Source: Lysinibacillus fusiformis
GTDB lineage: Bacteria; Bacillota; Bacilli; Bacillales_A; Planococcaceae
Direction: 5' to 3'
Length of the DNA: 64,000 nt
NCBI RefSeq assembly: GCF_002845985.1
Contig: NZ_PDFK01000004.1
Location: 222,342-286,341 of the forward strand
Position 1 is the first letter of the stretch, and each line of letters begins with the position of its first letter. Under the pieces are notes generated by a model. It searched no databases, was not told the DNA's origin, and saw only the letters and a list, made by a program, of their open reading frames with translations. Made by a program: the position numbers and the translations under genes. Below are positions 60,371-64,000 of this stretch, one piece after another.

Positions 60371-61872
60371 TATGGTTGTTTGACTACCTGCTTTAACTGA
60401 TGCTTGAGTAATTTTCCAACAGCATTGCGAGGAAGCTGTTCAACAAACTCTACTTCTTTCACTGCTTTATAAGAAGCTAAATTTTCTTTACAAAACGCCA
60501 TTATGTCCGCTTCTGTTATCGATATGTTTGGTTTTACCACTATATAAGCTTTTGGAATCTCGCCCCACTTTTCATCCGGCATGCCAATCACCGCTACATC
60601 AGCAACAGCTGGATGGTTGGCAAGAGCTAATTCTAATTCTGCAGAATAAATATTTTCTCCGCCACTAATAATCATATCTTTTATTCGATCAACAACATAT
60701 AAGTAGCCATCACGATCTATATAACCAACATCTCCAGTATGGTACCAACCATTCTTTAATACTTGCTTTGTCGCTTCCCTATTTTCGAAATAGCCAACAA
60801 ACACTTGTGGGCCACGTAAGCGGATTTCTCCTACCTCACCTGCAGGTAACACTTCGCCTGATTTCACATCAACTACGGCTATTTCACCATGCATCATCGA
60901 TTTGCCCATAGAATCATACTTATCTTTATTCATCTGCTCCTTCCACATTGTCACTGCCCCTGTGTATTCCGTAATACCATATACCTGCTGAATCGGAATA
61001 CCTAGTTGACGAAATCCTAAAATAAGTGGCACAGGCACAGATGAAGCACCACAGGTAATGTTACGAATAGAAGATGAGTCAGCGTTAGCAACCTCATACG
61101 TTTTTAATAAGTATGCTAACATTGTTGGTACTGTCATCATGGTCGTAATCTTTTCTTGTTCGACAATTTTCCAAGCTGCCATAGGTTCAAACGCTTCCAT
61201 GAGTACCATTGTACAACCACACAGAATATTTGTGATGAGCGGAGCGATGCCACCTATGTGAAAAAATGGTGCCACCATTAAAAAACGATCATCCTCCCAC
61301 CAATCGATGGTTTGCGATAACCCCATCCCAGCAGCCAATAAATTATTATGGGAAATCATCGCTCCCTTTGGCTTACCTGTTGTACCCGATGTATACATAA
61401 TAAGCGCTACGTCATCATTACTTGCATCATAAACAGGTTCTTGACTGTTCTCTTCAAAAATAGCTTGCAAGGAAGGGACAGTTGCATGTGATAGAATGTC
61501 AGTATTGACACCTTGTACTTGTAATGCTTGCATCATTGACGCAAAATCAACATCATAAACAATGAGTTTTACTTTACTATTCTCCACAATATATTGAAGC
61601 TCCGGCACTTGTAGACGCCAATTTAAAACAACGGTGATGACACCAATTTTCGCTGCTCCCATTAACACTGCAATGAAATCCTCATTGTTTTTGGATAAAA
61701 TCGCTAGACGATCCCCTTTAGCAAAACCTTGCTTCTTTAAAAAATGAGCAAAGCCATTGGCCCTCACATTCATTTGTTGAAATGTCCACCGCTTGTCTTT
61801 GTGAATAAAAGCCTCCTTCTCCCCCATTAAAACTGCACGATCCTGTAATAACTTACCAATATTAATGTTCAT
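60370..61872 (-). CDS. AMP-dependent acyl-CoA synthetase
   Basis: A 500-residue ANL-superfamily enzyme. ATP motif MYTSGTTGKPKGAM (about residue 158), VYGITEYTGAVTMW, TGDVGYIDRDGYLYVVDR (about residue 373) with DMIISGGENIYSAELE, and the C-terminal lysine region NAVGKLLKHQLK. It activates a carboxylic acid, probably a fatty acid, as an AMP intermediate and then a CoA thioester. ATG 61872 after AGGGGTGAC; 33 bases separate it from the upstream acyl-CoA dehydrogenase gene. Confidence 0.92.
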   Translation of the reverse strand: MNINIGKLLQDRAVLMGEKEAFIHKDKRWTFQQMNVRANGFAHFLKKQGFAKGDRLAILSKNNEDFIAVLMGAAKIGVITVVLNWRLQVPELQYIVENSKVKLIVYDVDFASMMQALQVQGVNTDILSHATVPSLQAIFEENSQEPVYDASNDDVALIMYTSGTTGKPKGAMISHNNLLAAGMGLSQTIDWWEDDRFLMVAPFFHIGGIAPLITNILCGCTMVLMEAFEPMAAWKIVEQEKITTMMTVPTMLAYLLKTYEVANADSSSIRNITCGASSVPVPLILGFRQLGIPIQQVYGITEYTGAVTMWKEQMNKDKYDSMGKSMMHGEIAVVDVKSGEVLPAGEVGEIRLRGPQVFVGYFENREATKQVLKNGWYHTGDVGYIDRDGYLYVVDRIKDMIISGGENIYSAELELALANHPAVADVAVIGMPDEKWGEIPKAYIVVKPNISITEADIMAFCKENLASYKAVKEVEFVEQLPRNAVGKLLKHQLKQVVKQP

Positions 61873-61905
61873 AATTGTCACCCCTAAACAATTTTTGTCC
61901 ACATA

Positions 61906-63483
61906 TTAATCTAGTGCAATTGGTAAATCCTTTATATCCTTTATCGTTTGCTCCTGGAATAAGGTAAATATCTCTTCCCAGATTTGTTCCCATTTCCTTG
62001 CTGCTTGTCGATTTTCAAAGTTTGGTAACGCGGTTAAATTCACCTGCATTAATTGTTCAATTTGCTCTGCAAACCGCTTTACTTCCTTCTCCGAGCTATC
62101 TACAAGAATACTAGCAATTAAATCATAAATAGAAATTTGCGGTCTCATCTTCACAAGATCTCTATATATCTGAGATAATAAAACATTTCTTGGCCCCTCC
62201 CATAATTCATTCACTAGACTATCTCTAAACAATCTTGGAATGACTGAAAAATCTTCAATCGCCCCATGTCCACCAAAAATAGAAATAGCCAACCTTAGCT
62301 TATCTACAGCTTCTTTAGAAGCATAAATTTTTTGCAATAAAATTAATTCACGCACAACGAACGCTTCAAGAGTATTAGGTTCTTGTTGTGTTTGAAGAAA
62401 CGCTTGGTAAATATGAAAGGCTGAGCCTACAATACGTTTAGCAGCATATTCTAAATCCTCAAGCTGTGCTGCAGCCATTGGAAATTCATCAATGCGCCGA
62501 TCAAATACTGATCTAAAGCTTGCGTATAGCTTAGCTTCTTGTGCTGCTCTCATTAAAAAAGCACCACTAGCAAATCCAATATCCAACCTTGAGCGGGTTA
62601 AAACAATACTAACAGCAAGAGCAACACCTCTATTTTGTGGGCCTACGCGATAAGCAATAGCTCCTTGATAATCGATTTCTGCTGATGGTAACTCTGCAGT
62701 ACCAATTTTCCATTTCAAACGATTGATCACGTGATGATTTCTTTTCTCTTTTTCCTTATTCCCTTGAAGCCAAGTAGGTACAATAAACACCGCAATATCA
62801 TCAGTGTGCTCGATGCGCGCAGTCACTACAGCATAATCGGCATGCACCGCTGAGCAGAAAAATTTATTGCCAAATAACCGATAATGATCGCCCTCAGGCT
62901 TAGCCATTAGTACATTCGCTGGAATGTTTGATCCCCCTTGAATCTCTGACATATACTGTGCACCGATGCCAAAATGTCCCTCATAGCCTTCTGTCACATG
63001 CTCAAATATACGCTTTACTTCATCAGGAACCTCCTCCTTGAAATGATCGATTAAAGCAACCAGTCCGTCTGTACATGCTAGTGGACAAGTAATACCAGCT
63101 TCTCCATTACCATGTAAAAAAAAGCGCTTAATGATCCCTTCATTTTTCAACTGTTCCTTAGAAAATAGACCCTGTCCAAATATGTCTTTCTCCATTTGTT
63201 GCATCTGGTTTGAACGAATAATGCGATCAATGCGCTCATTATATGCATTGTAATGTCTTATTTTAGGCTGATTTTCCGGACGTGCACTTTCAGCAGCTAT
63301 TGCACGCCAGTCCGATGATAGTTTTTTCACAAAAGGCTCCAGTCTCGGCAGCATCTCATCCCATGTTTCATGACAAAACTGTTGCAAAACTTGTAATAAA
63401 AAAGGATTATCTAAATCATTCATAGCATCTCTTTTGTCAATAAATTCTCGAAAACTATATGTTTTTTCTCCAACATGCACCAA
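61906..63483 (-). CDS. Acyl-CoA dehydrogenase (AidB-like)
   Basis: A ~525-residue acyl-CoA dehydrogenase-family flavoprotein with the long AidB-type architecture: N-terminal helical domain, MSEIQGGSNIPANVLMAK and KFFCSAVHADYAVVTAR (FAD-binding beta domain, about residues 195-225), and SIFGGHGAIEDFSVIPRLFRD in the C-terminal helical domain. The NELWEGPRNVLL segment matches AidB-like ACADs. The start is likely TTG 63483 (or GTG 63480 or 63492), after AGGAG. First gene of the acyl-CoA operon. Substrate likely a CoA ester of odd or branched chain length; inference. Confidence 0.88.
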   Translation of the reverse strand: MVHVGEKTYSFREFIDKRDAMNDLDNPFLLQVLQQFCHETWDEMLPRLEPFVKKLSSDWRAIAAESARPENQPKIRHYNAYNERIDRIIRSNQMQQMEKDIFGQGLFSKEQLKNEGIIKRFFLHGNGEAGITCPLACTDGLVALIDHFKEEVPDEVKRIFEHVTEGYEGHFGIGAQYMSEIQGGSNIPANVLMAKPEGDHYRLFGNKFFCSAVHADYAVVTARIEHTDDIAVFIVPTWLQGNKEKEKRNHHVINRLKWKIGTAELPSAEIDYQGAIAYRVGPQNRGVALAVSIVLTRSRLDIGFASGAFLMRAAQEAKLYASFRSVFDRRIDEFPMAAAQLEDLEYAAKRIVGSAFHIYQAFLQTQQEPNTLEAFVVRELILLQKIYASKEAVDKLRLAISIFGGHGAIEDFSVIPRLFRDSLVNELWEGPRNVLLSQIYRDLVKMRPQISIYDLIASILVDSSEKEVKRFAEQIEQLMQVNLTALPNFENRQAARKWEQIWEEIFTLFQEQTIKDIKDLPIALD

Positions 63484-63499
63484 TACACACACTCCTTTT

Positions 63500-63552
63500 C
63501 TAAATTTTAAGAATATTTTATCATCTTAAATTTAAAAAGTAAACAGTGTTTA
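63500..63552 (-). promoter_or_regulatory. Promoter and palindromic operator of the acyl-CoA operon
   Basis: On the minus strand TAAACACTGTTTA (63552-63540) is a perfect palindrome (6-bp arms, 1-bp centre) overlapping a -35 (TTTACT); an 18-bp spacer leads to TAAAAT. A repressor here would block transcription; the TetR at 59740 is the nearest candidate. Confidence 0.5.
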
Positions 63553-63591
63553 TTTTTCGATTCTCTAAGTACGTTTTACTATTTTAATCGT

Positions 63592-63964
63592 GCTATCTGA
63601 TACTTCGAGCAGTCTATCCACCTCTTTTTCTGTTTTATCCATCACTTTGCACGTTCTATCCACTACTTTTTCTGTTCTATCCTTCACTTTGCACATTCTA
63701 TCCACTTCGATGGAGCCTATCCTTCACTTTGAGCTTTCTATCCACCTCTTTTTCTGTTCTATCCTTCAATTTATGCATTCTATCCACTTCGATGGAGCCT
63801 ATCCTTCACTTTGAGCAGTCTATCCACCTCTTTTTCTGTTCTATCCATCACTTTGCACATTCTATCCACCCCGATGGAGCCTATCCTTCACTTTGAGCTT
63901 TCTATCCACCTCTTTTTCTGTTCTACCCTTCACTTTCTACGCTCTATCCACCACTCTAAGCGCT
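63592..63964. repeat. 21-bp tandem array with 82-bp higher-order repeat
   Basis: About 17 units of 20-21 bp, each starting TCTATCC or CTATCC (starts at 63613, 63634, 63655, 63676, 63697, 63717, 63737 and so on to 63943). Four unit types repeat in order: A, TCTATCCACCTCTTTTTCTGT; B, ending TTGCACAT; C, ending GATGGAGC; D, ending TTTGAGCTT/CAG. The A units recur at 63655, 63737, 63819 and 63901, every 82 bp. It lies beyond the acyl-CoA operon promoter and ahead of a terminator. No protein frame is credible. Confidence 0.85.
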
Positions 63965-63970
63965 CTCCAA

Positions 63971-64000
63971 ACAAAAAAAACGCCCACTGAAGTGAGCGTT
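63971..64000 (-). terminator. Terminator of a minus-strand gene beyond the right edge
   Basis: AACGCCCACT (63979-63988) pairs with AGTGAGCGTT (63991-64000). On the minus strand it is followed by TTTTTTTG, so a minus-strand gene should end just to the right of the window. Confidence 0.7.

Noticed and set aside
63590..63814. A 74-codon frame reading the 21-bp array as heptads
   Set aside because: An array with a 21-bp unit stays open in several frames by chance; there is no ribosome site and no start context.
1..64000. CRISPR arrays, tRNA, rRNA, T-box leaders
   Set aside because: No regularly spaced identical repeats with unique spacers, no cloverleaf or rRNA-like segment and no T-box core were seen on reading both strands.

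Overview
The window looks like a chromosomal segment of a low-GC, spore-forming Gram-positive bacterium, most like Lysinibacillus (Planococcaceae/Bacillaceae). This is an inference from AGGAGG-type ribosome binding sites, frequent TTG/GTG starts, TTGACA-17-TATAAT promoters, an S-layer-homology protein, a SAM-I riboswitch and Bacillus-type gene families. No rRNA, tRNA, CRISPR array or complete prophage was seen. Most genes are single or in short operons bounded by clear hairpin-plus-T terminators.

Layout. 1-2.9 kb: an IS-bounded island. The right tip of one IS3/IS150-like element is at the left edge and a nearly full-length but decayed copy lies at 1571-2856; between them are a secreted protein and a small membrane protein of unknown function. 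2.9-4.2 kb: an HD hydrolase and an orphan promoter plus palindrome. 4.2-11.4 kb: a tight five-gene minus-strand operon (hydantoinase A and B, IclR regulator, OPT/YSL transporter, DUF917/S-methyl-thiohydantoin desulfurase family) with a strong promoter and a perfect palindrome just downstream of the -10. 11.8-24.5 kb: housekeeping and stress genes (fhs, csp, VOC protein, flavin reductase, SAM riboswitch plus a YezD-like small protein, CoaB-like protein, LysR/EamA divergent pair, YflT-like stress protein, Dps, PepF, SEC-C protein, zinc-finger protein, RNase H-like protein). 24.7-27.0 kb: an amino-acid ABC transporter with an internal terminator. 27.2-30.5 kb: SLH protein, SDR oxidoreductase, IS1182 remnant and a dispersed-repeat relic. 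30.6-33.3 kb: two-component system. 33.9-38.3 kb: MarR/MFS pair, DJ-1/PfpI protein, DUF3889 protein, two tiny polar proteins, gene debris and a DUF3885 protein. 38.3-49.6 kb: type II pantothenate kinase, SDR, squalene/phytoene synthase homologue, YdjM-like protein, ferric-reductase-like protein, chemoreceptor, nitroreductase, DUF1835 protein and class V aminotransferase. 49.8-59.4 kb: D-serine dehydratase with a YaiI-like protein, glutamate dehydrogenase, a divergent PurC homologue, Yip1 protein, a second chemoreceptor, malic enzyme and an MBL hydrolase. 59.7-63.5 kb: a TetR regulator converging on an acyl-CoA dehydrogenase/acyl-CoA synthetase operon. 63.6-64 kb: a 21-bp tandem array with an 82-bp higher-order period.

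Themes. The genes favour amino-acid, peptide-derivative and fatty-acid use (hydantoinase module, PepF, amino-acid ABC uptake, GDH, D-serine dehydratase, malic enzyme, acyl-CoA enzymes) rather than sugar use, which fits Lysinibacillus. I found no convincing defence or mobile weapon system. The items most worth a second look are the YezD-like gene alone behind a SAM-I riboswitch, the self-contained IclR-controlled hydantoinase/DUF917 operon, the higher-order 21-bp array, the orphan 25-bp palindromic promoter, the IS-flanked secreted protein and the divergent PurC homologue.
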